From: Costus lasius
Lineage: Eukaryota; Streptophyta; Magnoliopsida; Zingiberales; Costaceae
DNA: 64,000 nt
Direction: 5' to 3'
NCBI GenBank assembly: GCA_027563935.2
Contig: CM050448.1
Span: 67,341,843-67,405,842, forward strand
The notes under the pieces are model-generated. The model was not told the DNA's origin. It did no database searches and saw only the letters and a program-made list of their open reading frames with translations. Positions 46,148-59,976 of this stretch are shown in pieces. Position 1 is the first letter of the stretch. Every line of letters begins with the position of its first letter. A program made the translations under genes and the position numbers.

Positions 46148-46989
46148 TGTTGGGAAACCCCGGGGATATTTTAAAATTTTCAGAGATAGAGATTACAAAA
46201 TTCATTGCACAGCGGAAGAAATATCCCCGAAATAGGCCGGTCCCAAAAACCTAGTGAAGATCGCAAGCAAGAGAGTCGACACGATGAGTTAGGAAATACC
46301 TTAGAGCAAGATGAGGTCGATGTCGTGATAGGCGCCCAAGCGTGCGCCCTCTGCAGTCTCACACACACAGATGCCTCGAGTCCTCTTCTTCCACGCCCAG
46401 TGCTAGCCTCGGGAAGAAGATCCAAGCCTTCGTGCACTTTCTTCAACCCTTGCGCCACTTCCAAAGTAGAAGCGCCAATGAAGAAGAAAGATGGAGATGT
46501 TGCCGCCATGTCTTCAACTCCTCATCCTTACTTGCGCCAACTCCTAGAGAAGATGTGCCAAGATAAGAGGCAATAGGGTGAAGACACCAAGTCCTATCCC
46601 TCCTTGCTCCAAGAGAAGAAGGATAGAAGAGACTTGCGGTTAGGATGAAGATGGAAGAGAAGACTTTCGCCAAAGCCTCCCTCTTTGCCCTTCTAATTCT
46701 TGCTCATGCCAAAATCAACTTTTGCTCTCGCATATACCCATGTATATATAGAGAGGCAAGAGGGGGCAGCAATAATAGGGTGTGGGCGCAATTCTCAAAG
46801 GAGGAGGCGGCTAGGGTAAAGGGGAGGGAGTAATTAGGGTTTGAGGTAAGGAAAGTCTCCAAGACTTTTCCATAAACCTCTCCTAATTATCCATATGCGC
46901 ATGAGACCTTCCAAAGAAGTCTACCAAGCCATATCAGCCCCAAGACTTGTCATAGAAGCAAGCATACCATCCAAGGTAGAGGGGTAAGG
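46148..46989 (-). repeat. LTR-H, 3' portion (minus strand), different LTR family
   Basis: The plus strand begins TGTTGGGAAACCCC at 46148, giving a CA 3' end on the minus strand. A TATA box lies at 46743-46750 in minus orientation. The sequence is interrupted by CoF and continues at 63762. The likely target duplication AGGAC (46143-46147) has its partner beyond the window. Superfamily is not certain. Confidence 0.6.
46743..46750 (-). promoter_or_regulatory. TATA box of LTR-H
   Basis: The minus strand reads TCTATATATACATG, a strong plant TATA box, the clearest one in the window. Transcription would run toward lower coordinates into the GC-rich part. Confidence 0.6.
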
Positions 46990-48690
46990 TGAAAGGTCCC
47001 CTAATTCAAGGGGAGGGGCGAAACCCTAATATAAGGCGCATATAACAAATTTCGAGCGGAAGCAAGGGTTTCTTTTTCCATCTTTTGCATGCCATATGAT
47101 CAACATATATAAATGCTTGTATAGATCGATAGAGATCAAAAAGGAGATCATACCAATGCCATCGATTGGATGGTGCCTTGGAAGCAAAGACGCAAACGCT
47201 CCTTCTCCAAAGGTGACGCACACAACAAACGAAGATGGCTTGCTCCTTTGAATCCTTTGTGCTAGCAAAGCGCTTCAAAGGGTCCTTGTCGCGTGAGGAT
47301 GATGAGATCTCTCTTGCTTGGCCGAGTAACCTCCTTGGCGTGAAGACTCTATCTCTCTTCGAGAGAGGAGACGTCGAGAGGAGATCATAGGCGACGTGAG
47401 AAACGTTCCATTTGAACGTTAAGACATGGCTTCTAAAAATAGTAAGCCTTAATGTCTCAAGCGGTTATGCGTTCACTTCAAAGTGAACCAAGCGCTTCTC
47501 TCACTCCCTTTTGAACCATGCGCTCATACATGAGCCGGTTCAATTGAATTTTGGTCCAAGACCAAATTAAATCAGCCCAAGCGATTTGGTCTAGACCATA
47601 GTAAACCCTAAGGTTCCAGATCTAACCGTTCATCTCTGAATGCTCTTGATCTCACCGATCTAGCATCAAATCTCTCAATCGAAGCTTACCGATCTCAAGC
47701 CCTAATCAATCAAACATGATCAGACCAGATCTCACTTACAATCAGAGTCTAAATCCCTTTAAACTGAACCCAAACAATTCAGTCCACACGATCTGACTTA
47801 AGTAAGCCATATCATCAAATTGTGCGACCTTCAGGGTTTCCTTTAAATGTCGGTAACGATAACTTACGTTATCACGATCAGTGAGGGGTATCTAGCAACA
47901 CATCACTGTCTCCCAATATAAAGGAAAGAGTCTTCCAAGACTACACCCAAACCACAGCACAAGTGTGAATCCACTTCACTAGGCATACATGTTTCCTTTG
48001 CCACTGGATGTTCTTATTGGACAAGCGTGTCAAGCTTGTAACTCCAATATGATGAGCATGATTAGATCAGATGAACATAGTCACCTGGGTATGGCCATAC
48101 ACTTTCTCAATCATCTCATCCAGGGGGGCCCCTTTAGAACATCACACTCCAATCAAGGAGACGGCAATCCTATATCTATCACTAGTGTCCTAACCTGACT
48201 CATGATCATTATCCAAGATAGTCTATAACCATTATGTTTCAAATGATATTGAACTACCTCAAAACAATGACAATCATCATTTAGAAACACAAGTGATCTC
48301 AAGTCAGAGGACATGTGCCACTTGTTGCAAACAAGGATTATTCACATTGTGACAAGCAATTGAATATCCTAGTAGGGTCTGTCCAGTACATCCAATGTAC
48401 CCATGAGTCTACATCTTATTCCATGCTCGAAGCATCCTATAAGATTAGAACACATATTAGTCTCAATCATATCAAGGCTGTCTCAAGTTCACCAAGATAT
48501 CTCGACTAAGGACATGACAGCATGTCAGCCAAGCTGAACAGCATTGAGACATTATTCAGAAGTACACTTATTGCAGCAGACAATGTAACAAACTGAATAA
48601 CAACCATTGCCTTTATAAACTTAGAGTTTATACATGATACTGATAGAATCCAAAGGCCTCAAACATTAGCCTTAAGGGCATACCCCAACA
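46990..48690 (-). repeat. 3' LTR of CoF
   Basis: On the plus strand it reads TGAAAGGTCCCC to ACCCCAACA. The terminal part forms CCCCTTGAATTAGGGG on the element strand. Confidence 0.93.
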
Positions 48691-48700
48691 ATCTCCCACT
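48691..48700 (-). other. Polypurine tract of CoF
   Basis: The element strand reads AGTGGGAGAT next to the 3' LTR. Confidence 0.85.
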
Positions 48701-48710
48701 TGCACTTAAT

Positions 48711-51700
48711 CTAATGGTTGAGAAATCTCAAACCCATATTATTACAGTGCTTCTCATGCTTCTGCTGCGCCAGAGGCTTGGTAAGCGGGTCAGCCAGATT
48801 GTCATCTGTATGAACCTTGCAGATTTTGATCTCGCCTCGATCAATGATCTCCCAGATCAAGTGAAACCGTCTCTGTATGTGCTTGGACTTCTGGTGCGAC
48901 CGTGGTTCCTTTGCTTGTGCGATTGCTCCAGTGTTATCGCAGAAGATAACCAAAGGATCTGCACTCGAAGGAACAACACCAAGTTCTTGAACGAACTTAC
49001 GAATCCACACTGCCTCCTTGGATGCTTCCGAGGCTGCAACATACTCAGCTTCTGTTGTGGAATAAGCAACGATAGACTGTTTGAAACTTTTCCACACCAC
49101 TGCTCCTCCATTCAAGCTAAAAACATAGCCTGATCGCGATCGGAAATCATCCTGGTCCGATTGGAACGAAGTGTCAGTATATCCTTCAATACTGAGTTCT
49201 TCCTGACCACCATATATCAAGAACATATCTTTGGTCCTCTGAAGATATTTCAAAATGTTCTTGACTGCAATCCAGTGCGCCTGACCTGGATTACTTTGGA
49301 ATTGACTGGTCACGCTTAACCCATAAGCGACGTCTGGGCGAGTACACAACATCGCATACATAATGGATCCAATAGCCGAAGCATAAGGCGTATTGTCCAT
49401 TTCATCTTTCTCAGTCTGTGTTTGTGGACACTGACTCTTTGAAAGATTCAGACCATGTCTGACTGGAAGATATCCTCTTTTAGAATTCTCTAAATGGAAT
49501 CTCTCCAGGACTTTATCGATGTAAGTACTCTGGCACAGCCCGAGAAGCCTCTTAGATCTATCCCTGTAGATCTTCACACCTAATACATAGGCTGCTTCTC
49601 CTAGATCTTTCATCTGGAAACATTTTCTTAACCATGCTTTAACAGCATGCAGTTCAGGAATATCGTTTCCAATGATTAAGATATCATCGACGTAGAGGAC
49701 TAGGAAAGTAATCACGCTCCCACTAAACCTCTTATATACACACGGGTCATCTTCATTCTTGATGAAACCAAATTCACAGATTGATTCATCAAAATGAATA
49801 TTCCAGCTTCTTGATGCTTGTTTAAGTCCATAAATGGACTTCTTTAACTTGCATATTTTATGACGATCTGATGGATTGGTGAAACCTTCAGGTTGTGTCA
49901 TATACACATCCTCATCCAGTTTTCCATTAAGGAAAGCAGTCTTCACATCCATTTGCCAGAACTCATAATCGTAATATGCTGCTATCGCAAGAATAATCCG
50001 AATAGACTTGAACATGACTACAGGAGAGAAAGTTTCATCATAATCTATCCCGTAGATTTGTTTGAAACCTTTCGCAACTAGCCTGCCTTTATAGGTAACC
50101 ACGTTACCATCCATGTCAATCTTCTTCTTGAAGATCCATTTACAGCCAATAGGGATTACTCCCGGAGGCGGATCAACCAAATCCCAGACTTGGTTATCTG
50201 ACATGGAGTCCATTTCGGCTCGCATAGCTTCAAGCCATCTAGCTGATTCCGGTCCACTGACCGCATCCGCATAAGTGAGGGGTTCATCATGATCAATGAT
50301 GTAGACTCCGTCATAGCGCTCAGGCTGTCGACGGATCCTTCCCGATCTACGCGGTTCCCATGATATCTGAGCCTCAGGTTGTTCAATAACCTGTTCTACT
50401 AGCTCAGGCTCATCCAACTGTGCTTGACTACTTTGTCCTTCCTGTGGATTCTCATCCAACTTTATTTCTCTCCCACTGGCTTCTTGCAGAAGAAACTCCT
50501 TCTCAAGAAAAATGGCCGTCCGAGCAACAAATACCTTGTTCTCTTTGGGATCGTAGAAATAATAACCCTTAGTTTCCTTAGGGTAACCGACAAAGATGCA
50601 TTTATCAGATCTGCTCTCCAGTTTCCCAGAGGCGAGCTTTTTGACATAAGCCTCGCAACCCCAGATCTTGATAAATGTCAAGCTAGGCTGTTTCCCATAC
50701 CATAACTCATATGGAGTCTTTGAAACTGCCTTGGATGGCACTCGGTTTAGTACTTTTGTAGCTGTTTCCAGTGCAAATCCCCAAAAGGAGTAAGGTAGAG
50801 TAGCCTGACTCATCATCGAACGAACCATATCCAGTAAGGTTCTATTTCTCCTCTCGGACACACCATTCCATTGGGGTGTTCCTGGCGGAGTGAGCTGTGA
50901 GATAATCCCACACTCCTTCAGATAGTCAGTAAACTCTTGACTTAGGTATTCTCCGCCTCGATCAGAATGAAGTGCCTTGATATTTCGGCCTAGCTGATTC
51001 TGTACTTCATTCTTGAACTCTTTGAACTTGTCAAAAGATTCACTCTTATGTCTCATTAGATAGACATACCCATATCTACTGAAATCATCAGTAAAGGTAA
51101 TGAAGTATGAATAGCCACCTCTGGCATGTTTACTAAATGGCCCACACACATCACTGTGTATAAGGTCAAGTAAACCTGAAGCCCTTTGACCTTTGTGAGG
51201 AAAAGGAGCCTTCGTCATTTTACCCATTAAACAAGCTTTGCATGTATCAATCTCCTCACAGGAGAATGATCCCAGCAGTCCATGGTCATGCAACCGCTTA
51301 ATGCGCTTCTTGTTAATATGGCCTAAACGACTATGCCATAACAAGGTGCTGTCATCAGCATACTTGGCTTTCTTATTATCAATCTTTTGTATAGAACATT
51401 CCATGTCCAACATGAATAACCCATTGTTAATTGACCCAGTAGCATAAACAATATTATCAAGAGAAAGATAACACTTTGAAGTCTTGCATTCAAAGGAAAA
51501 CCCTTTCCTGACAAGAGCAGGAATAGAGATAATATTCTTGGTAATGCTAGGTACAAAATAACAATTGTTTAGTTCTAAGTCCAGATGGTAATGAGATGTG
51601 ATATTCCCCTACAGCAACAGCAGCAACCCGTGCCCCGTTTCCAACTCGTAGGTCCACCTCATGCTGTCCCACCTGTCTTCTTCTCTTGAGTTCCTGTACA

Positions 51701-52590
51701 TTTGAACAAATGTGAACTCCACATGCAGTGTCCAACACCCATGAAATAGAAGAAGAAGATATCATGACTTCAGTCACAAATATACCTGAGCCAGAAGTGA
51801 TGCTTCCCTTCTTGTCTCATTGGAGCGCTTTACAGTCCTTTTTCCAGTGACCCAGCTGGCCACAATGGAAACATCTGTATTCCTTCGACCGCTTAACCTT
51901 TTGTTTCAGAGCCTTGTTGTAGTTCTTAACAGGGGTTTTGCCCTTCTTCCCCTTCTTCTTGTTCCTGGAAGGGAACATCAAGACAGAGGTTGAAGGCTTT
52001 CCCTTTAGAGTTTCCTCTGTAGTCAAGAGCATATTCAGCAACTCTGCCGGAGTGCAGTCGATCTTGTTCATATTAAAATTAATAATGAACGGATCGAAAG
52101 AGGCCGGGAGGGACTGCAGAATAATGTCTACAGCAAGCTCCTGATTGATGGTATGCCCCAGTTTCTCTAGAGCCTCTTTGTGCCCTATCATCTTGAGCAC
52201 ATGAGCTCCCACTGGACTCCCTTCAGTCAGTTTGCTCTGAAAGAAAAGCTTGGTCAAATTATAGCGTTCAGTCCTTGCCTGTGCAGCATATAGCATCTTG
52301 AGGTTTGCTATAATTTCTATAGCAGACATATCCTCATGCTGACGCTGCAGCTGTGGCGTCATAGACGCTAGCATCAGGCAAGCGACATCAATGCTATCAT
52401 TGACATGCTTTTCATAGGCATCCCGAACTGCCCTTGCGGCGTTCGGAGCGGGTTGAGGCGGTATAGCCGTCTCGAGGACATACAGTTTCCTCTTAGCCTT
52501 AAGAACAATCTTAAGGTGTCCGTACCAGTCTGAGAAGTTTGGCCCAGCAAACTTCTCCCTTTGCAGTAGGGATCGCACATTGAAGCTCAT
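48711..52590 (-). pseudogene. pol: CoF gag-pol, broken in gag-protease, long intact integrase-RT-RNase H
   Basis: ATG at 52590 (MSFNVRSLL) is the native gag start. Gag runs to a TGA at 51817-51819 just after the zinc knuckle, where sister copies have Gly. The same frame then holds the protease (DTAC). A deletion of about 5 bases near 51575 shifts the frame. From about 51413 an uninterrupted 900-residue frame holds the integrase zinc finger, D-D-E core, RT with YVDD (49683-49694) and RNase H (GYTDTSF, TTEAEYVA, FCDN, HTDDNLAD) to the normal LRFLNH end. This is the most complete copia pol in the window. Confidence 0.92.
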
Positions 52591-54399
52591 GGTGTTCGTT
52601 GCTGCAGGAATCTACAACAATGCAAGAACAGCAAGGTCAGTATCAATGTTTAGAATCAATCCAGGACTTAAGAAAGATTCTTTTCTCACTATTTTATCTG
52701 ACTGAAAAATCCATAAAAACAGTCCGAAAGAGTAACACTCTTTTAGTGAGATGGGATCCAGATTTCATACTTGGTCTCCGCGTCCCGCTCAGGCGAGATA
52801 AGATGCACAGAGAGTACAAGTACTAATTTCTGGTAGGCAGTCCCTGCCAATCGCCAACCCGTGCGATTCCCCTTCATCTGGGCAATCCAGCCGACTGTGC
52901 CAACTGAGTTGGTACAACACAGTCTCTGATCCCACAGATGGCTGCCTCCATATAGCTAACATATGCTCAGTATGTAGCCTACATGGTCAAGCTGACCTGA
53001 CCTACTCCCTGGACCACCACGTGCTATGCTGAGCAACGAGAAGCGATAAATCCCTTCTCTATAACACGCAGGTGAAATCACACACCGTCTGAAGATAGAT
53101 GGGCGTGCCCACTGAGTGGGTACAACACGGCCCCAACGATAGTCAGAACAGTGAGGTTTCGCGTCAGAAGGCTTACGCGCTTGATATTTAGCGTTGGATT
53201 TTAACGGTCTTTTATCTTCTTAACTATCATGGAAACCCTATGGTGATAGCAGAAGATTAAATCATGCAATTCTAATTATATAAACAATAAATAGAAAGCA
53301 TGCTGATCTTATGTGGTAAAAGCCCATTAACCCTAAGTAAGACCTTAATTTAACTTAAGTCTTCACTTGAGCTCTCCATGGGTCTTTTGCATCTCATCTG
53401 GCCCAACCCAGGGCCCAAGCGCCCACTGCAGCTCAGGTGCGCCCACCAGGTAAATGCGCCTGTCATAGGGTCGAACCCTAGACCTCCCACCTGGTAAAGC
53501 TTCTAGCTGCATGCGCCTCTGCCAAGTGTGCTCTGTGCTCTTGTCTGATTAAAAAGTACATTTTAATCTATCTAGACAAGATTGACACGCAGGTCAATTA
53601 CACAATAAATTAATTAAAATGTGATGCGCAGATCACAAATATAATAATTTACATTTTTAATCCAGGCACGCAGGCCCCAGCACAGCACACATTAACACGG
53701 GCAGCCCACATAAGATTAAATAAACAAGCATATGCTTACAATCAACATGTGATCCAATAAGAAAATAAAATTTTGAAAAACCCCATTGGCATCAATTTTA
53801 TTTGTCTTATGTGCCCTACTACCTTACAACGGTCCATTAATAGGGATCCACTCATCATGTCTAGTCAGATCCACTGCCCTTGCATGCACCAAGTCCTAAC
53901 TGACTTGAATCGACCAAATGGTCAACCATGCATGCGCCAAGGGCTGAACGTCCTCATGAGTTCTGGCAAGCGGGTGTGACCCCGGGCCTAACTCATGTGC
54001 GTTCACTTGTTGTCTCAACCAGACATCGCTACACGCCTGTCTGCAGTCGACCTATAGCCACCTCGTGCTTGCGCACAGGTGCCATCTGGTCGACCCATCT
54101 AGGCTGTCAGATGGTCTGATCAGACTCGTTGGATCCTACCTAGAGGATGACTTCAACCCCATCAACTCGTCTAAGGGTTTACAGTAGGCGCATCTTAGAT
54201 CTAAGTTAGGCGCGCAAGTTAAGTGTTTAACAAACCGAAAACAATAACAAGTCCCAACATCATTATACATGTGCAACTATAAGATAAACATACATGTCAT
54301 CTTGTCGCATGATGAAACTATTAGATCTAAGTATTTGCGCAAGCATGGATCAAACATGAAGATCAAACATAGCAATCATATTAACATGCAAATAACCTC
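52591..54399 (-). other. Untranslated leader of CoF
   Basis: A 1.8 kb leader. It has the T-arm-like hairpin (53466-53480; TAGGG-TTCGA-CCCTA on the element strand) and both quasi-palindromes (53108-53120 and 52900-52912). No gene is seen. Confidence 0.6.
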
Positions 54400-54411
54400 G
54401 CTCTGATACCA
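54400..54411 (-). other. Primer-binding site of CoF
   Basis: The element strand reads TGGTATCAGAGC next to the 5' LTR. Confidence 0.9.
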
Positions 54412-54414
54412 ATT

Positions 54415-55847
54415 TGAAAGGTCCCCTAATTCAAGGGGAGGGGCGAAACCCTAATATAAGGCGCATATAACAAATTTCGAGCGGAAGCAAGGGTTTCTTT
54501 TTCCATCTTTTGCATGCCATATGATCAACATATATAAATGCTTGTATAGATCGATAGAGATCAAAAAGGAGATCATACCAATGCCATCGATTGGATGGTG
54601 CCTTGGAAGCAAAGACGCAAACGCTCCTTCTCCAAAGGTGACGCACACAACAAACGAAGATGGCTTGCTCCTTTGAATCCTTTGTGCTAGCAAAGCGCTT
54701 CAAAGGGTCCTTGTCGCGTGAGGATGATGAGATCTCTCTTGCTTGGCCAAGTAACCTCCTTGGAGTGAAGACTCTATCTCTCTTAGAGAGAGGAGACGTC
54801 GAGAGGAGATCATAGGCGACGTGAGAAACGTTCCATTTGAACGTTAAGACATGGCTTCTAAAAATAGTAAGCCTTAATGTCTCAAGCGGTTATGCGTTCA
54901 CTTCAAAGTGAACCAAGCGCTTCTCTCACTCCCTTTTGAACCATGCGCTCATACATGAGCCGGTTCAATTGAATTTTGGTCCAAGACCAAATTAAATCAG
55001 CCCAAGCGATTTGGTCTAGACCATAGTAAACCCTAAGGTTCCAGATCTAACCGTTCATCTCTGAATGCTCTTGATCTCACCGATCTAGCATCAAATCTCT
55101 CAATCGAAGCTTACCGATCTCAAGCCCTAATCAATCAAACATGATCAGACCAGATCTCACTTACAATCAGAGTCTAAATCCCTTTAAACTCAACCCAAAC
55201 AATTCAGTCCACACGATCTGACTTAAGTAAGCCATATCATCAAATTGTGCGACCCTGAGGGTTTCCTTTAAATGTCGGTAACGATAACTTACGTTATCAC
55301 GATCAGTGAGGGGTATCTAGCAACACATCACTGTCTCCCGATATAAAGGAAAGAGTCTTCCAAGACTACACCCAAACCACAGCACAAGTGTGAATCCACT
55401 TCACTAGGCATACATGTTTCCTTTGCCACTGGATGTTCTTATTTGACAAGCGTGTCAAGCTTGTAACTCCAATATGATGAGCATGATTAGATCAGATGAA
55501 CATAGTCACCTGGGTATGGCCATACACTTTCTCAATCATCTCATCCAGGGGGGCCCCTTTAGAACATCACACTCCAATCAAGGAGACGGCAATCCTATAT
55601 CTATCACTAGTGTCCTAACCTGACTCATGATCATTATCCAAGATAGTCTATAACCATTATGTTTCAAATGATATTGAACTACCTCAAAACAATGACAATC
55701 ATCATTTAGAAACACAAGTGATCTCAAGTCAGAGGACATGTGCCACTTGTTGCAAACAAGGATTATTCACATTGTGACAAGTAATTGAATATCCTAGTAG
55801 GGTCTGTCCAGTACATCCAATGTACCCATGAGTCTACATCTTATTCC
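54415..55847 (-). repeat. 5' LTR of CoF, left part
   Basis: 1433 bp from the LTR 3' end to the CoG insertion at ATTCC (55843-55847). The remaining 268 bp are at 63489-63756. Confidence 0.92.
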
Positions 55848-56428
55848 TGAAGAGTCCCCTTCAAGGGGGAGCGCAAGCAGATGAAACCCCTTTCAAGAGG
55901 GGGGCGAAAAACCCTTAAGGGTGGCGCATAAAAATTGCAAGCGGAAGCAAGGGTTTTTCATGGATCTTAGCAAGATAATATGATCAACTTGATGAAGTTT
56001 AGATCCATACCAAAGCCATGAGGAAGATGGCGACTTGGAAGAGAAAGATCGAAAGGGATCTTCTCCCTAGTTGACGCACACAAGATGATGTGCTTGCTCC
56101 TTGGAGATCCTTGTGCTAGCAAGGTCCTTCAAGGGTCCCTCTCGTATGGTAAGGAAATGAGAGATGATGTCTAGGCTTGCCGAACCTCCACCAAGACCTC
56201 GCCTTCTCCACGCCAAAGTCTCGTCAAGCAAGAGCAAGGAGACGAGAGTTGAATGGAGCGTTCAAGTCATTTGGCGTTCAAGGGAACATGCGCTAAATGA
56301 CTTTCCAAAATTGGAAAATCCATTAAGCCATGCGTTCATGATCACTAAATCGATCAAAACGCCAAAACAATGAACCATACGTTCAAGCTCTTGAACCGGT
56401 TCAAAGTAAATGTGTTCGGTCCAAAGGC
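55848..56428 (-). repeat. 3' LTR remnant of CoG
   Basis: 581 bp match 61774-62354. It then joins directly to RNase H sequence. About 1.13 kb of LTR, the polypurine tract and about 0.35 kb of pol are missing. Confidence 0.9.
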
Positions 56429-59400
56429 TTCTGTTGTGGAATCAGCAACAGTTGACTGTTTGAAACTTTTCCACACCACCGCTCCACCATTCAAGCTAAA
56501 AACATAGCCTGATTGCGATCGGAAATCATCCTGGTCCGACTGGAATGAAGCGTCAGTATATCCTTCTATACTGAGTTCTTCCTGACCACCATATATCAAG
56601 AACATATCTTTGGTCCTCCGCAGATATTTTATAATGTTCTTGACTGCAATCCAGTGCGCCATACCTGGATTACTTTGGAACCGACTGGTCACGCTTAACC
56701 CGTAAGCGACGTCTGGGCGAGTACACAACATCGCATACATAATGGATCCAATAGCCGAAGCATAAGGCGTATTGTCCATTTCATCTTTCTCAGTCTGTGT
56801 TTGTGGACACTGACTCTTCGAAAGATTCAGACCATGTCTGACTGGAAGATATCCTCTTTTAGAATTCTCTAAATGGAATCTCTCCAGGACTTTATCGATG
56901 TAAGTACTCTGGCACAGCCCGAGAAGCCTCTTAGATCTATCCCTGTAGATCTTCACACCTAATACATAGGCTGCTTCTCCTAAATCTTTCATCTGGAAAC
57001 ATTTCCTTAGCCATGCCTTAACCGCATGCATTTCTGGAATATCATTTCCAATGATCAAGATGTCATCGACGTAGAGGACTAGGAATGTAATCACGCTCCC
57101 ACTAAACCTCTTATATACACACGGGTCATCTTCGTTCTTGATGAAACCAAACTCAGAGATTGATTCATCAAAACGAATATTCCAGCTTCTAGATGCTTGT
57201 TTCAGTCCATAAATGGACTTCTTTAGTTTGCATATTTTATGACGATCTGATGGATTAGTGAAACCTTCAGGTTGTGTCATATACACATCCTCATCCAGAT
57301 TTCCATTAAGGAAAGCTGTTTTCACATCCATCTGCCAGATCTCATAATCGTAATATGCTGCTATCGCGAAAAGAATCCGAATAGACTTGAACATGGCTAC
57401 AGGAGAGAAAGTTTCATCATAATCTATCCCGTAGATTTGTTTGAAACCTTTCGCAACTAGCCTGCCTTTATAGGTAACCACGTTACCATCCATGTCAATC
57501 TTCTTCTTGAAGATCCATTTACAGCCTATAGGGATTACTCCCGGAGGCGGATCAACCAAATCCCAGACTTGGTTATCTGACATGGAGTCCATCTCGGCTC
57601 GCATAGCTTCAAGCCATCTAGCTGACTCCGGTCCACTGACCGCATCCGCATAAGTAAGGGGTTCATCATTATCAATGATGTAGACTCCGTCATAGCGCTC
57701 AGGCTGACGACGGATCCTTCCCGATCTTCGCGGTTCCCGTGATATCTGAGCCTCAGGTTGTTCAATAACCTGATCCACCGGCTCAAGCTCATCCAACTGT
57801 GCTTGACTACTTTGTCCTTCCTCTGGATTCTCATCCAGCTTTATTTCTCTCCTACTGGCTTCTTGCAGAAGAAACTCCTTCTCAAGAAATATGGCCGTCC
57901 GAGCAACAAATACTTTGTTCTCTTTGGGATCGTAGAAATAATAACCCTTAGTTTCCTTAGGGTAACCGACAAAGATGCATTTCTCAGATCTGCTCTCCAG
58001 TTTCCCAGAGGCGAGCTTTTTGACATAAGCCTCGCAACCCCAGATCCTGATAAATGTCAAGCTCGGCTATTTCCCATACCATAATTCATATGGCGTCTTT
58101 GAAACGGCCTTGGATGGCACTCGGTTTAGTACCTTTGCAGCTGTTTCCAGTGCAAATCCCCAAAAGGAATATGGAAGAGTAGCCTGACTCATCATAGAAC
58201 GAACCATATCAAGTAACGTTCTATTTCTCCTCTCGGACACACTATTCCATTGCGGTGTTCCTAGCGGAGTGAGCTGTGAGATAATCCCACACTCCTTCAG
58301 ATAGTCAGTAAACGCATGACTCAAGTATTCTCCACCTCGATCAGAACGAAGTGCCTTGATATTTCGCCCTAGCTGATTCTGTACTTCATTTTTGAACTCT
58401 TTGAACTTGTCAAAAGATTCACTCTTATGTCTCATTAGATAGACATACCCATACCTACTGAAATCATCAGTAAAGGTAATGAAGTACGAATAGCCACCTC
58501 TGGCATGTTTACTAAATGGCCCACACACATCACTGTGTATAAGGTCAAGTAAACCTGAAGCCCTTTGACCTTTGTGAGGAAAAGGTGACTTCGTCATTTT
58601 ACCCATCAAACAAGCTTTGAATGTATCAATCTCCTCATAGGAGAAAGATCCCAGTAGTCCATGATCATGCAACCGCTTAATGCGCTTCTTGTTAATATGG
58701 CCTAAACGACTATGCCATAACAAGGTGCTGTCTTCAGCATACTTGGCTTTCTTATTATCAATGTTTTGTATAGAATATTCCATGTCCAACATGAATAACC
58801 CATTGTTAATTGAACCAGTAGCATAAACAATATTATCAAGAGAAAGTACACACTTTGAAATATTGCATTCAAAGGCAAATCCTTTCCTGACAAGAGCAGG
58901 AATAGAGATAATATTCTTGGTTATACTGGGTACAAAATAACAATTGTTTAATTCCAATACAATGCCAGATGGTAAAGAAATGAAATAGTCTCCTACAGCA
59001 ACAGCAGCAACCCGTGCCCCGTTTCCAACGCGTAGGTCTACCTCATGCTGTCCCCCACCTGCCTTCTTCTCTTGAGTTCCTGCACATTTGAACAAATGTG
59101 AACTCCACATGCAGTGTCCAACACCCATGAAATAGAAGAAGAAGATAACATGACCTCAGTCACATATATACCTGAGCCAGAAGCGATGCTTCCCCTCTTA
59201 TCTCCTTGGAGCGCTTTACAGTCCTTTTTCCAGTGACCCAGCTGGCCACAGTGGAAACACCTGTTGTCCTTCGACCGCTTAACCTTTTGTTTCAGAGCCT
59301 TACTGTAGTTCTTGACAGGGGCTTTGCCCTTCTTCCCCTTCTTCTTGTTCCTAGAAGGAACCATTAAGACAGAGGTTGAAGGCTTTCCCTTCAGAGTCTC

Positions 59401-59976
59401 CTCAGTAGTCAAGAGCATATTCAGCAGCTCTGCCGGAGTACAATCGATCTTGTTCATATTAAAATTAATAATGAACGCATCGAAAGAGGGCGGGAGAGAC
59501 TGCAGAATAATGTCTACAGCAAGCTCCTGGTTTATGGTATGCCCCAGTTTCTCCAGAGCCTCCTTGTGCCCAATCATCTTGAGCACGTGAGCTCCCACTG
59601 GGCTCCCTTCAGCCAGTTTGCTCTGAAAGAAAAGCTTTGTCAGATTATAGCGTTCTGTCCTCGCCTGTGCAGCATACAGCATCTTGAGGTTCGCTATAAT
59701 TTCTATAGCCGACATATCCTCATGCTGACGCTGCAGCGGTGGCGTCATAGACGCTAGCATCAGGCAAGCGACATCAATGCTATCATTGACGTGCTTTTCA
59801 TAAGCATCACGAACCGCCCTTGCGGCGTTCGCAGCGGGTTGAGGCGGCACAGCCGTCTCGAGGACATACAGTTTCCTCTCTGCCTTAAGAACGATCTTAA
59901 GGTGTCCGAACCAGTCTGAGAAGTTTGGCCCAGCAAACTTCTCCCTTTCCAGTAGGGATCGCACATTGAAGCTCAT
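56429..59976 (-). pseudogene. pol: CoG gag-pol, broken and 3'-truncated
   Basis: ATG at 59976 (MSFNVRSLLEREK) is the native gag start. Gag, zinc knuckle and protease (DTAC) read to about 59040, where two extra Gs in a G run shift the frame. The integrase is then open to a TAG at 58067-58069, replacing the Gln of YGKQPS. RT (YVDD at 57062-57073) and the first half of RNase H (GYTDASF) follow. After STTEA the frame runs into LTR sequence and stops at 56354, adding about 27 foreign residues. The C-terminal RNase H part is lost by the deletion. Confidence 0.92.

Noticed and set aside
46180..46576. Overlapping frames of 109-142 codons on both strands in LTR-H and U
   Set aside because: GC-rich LTR sequence downstream of a TATA box. 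Frames overlap on both strands, with no recognisable domain.
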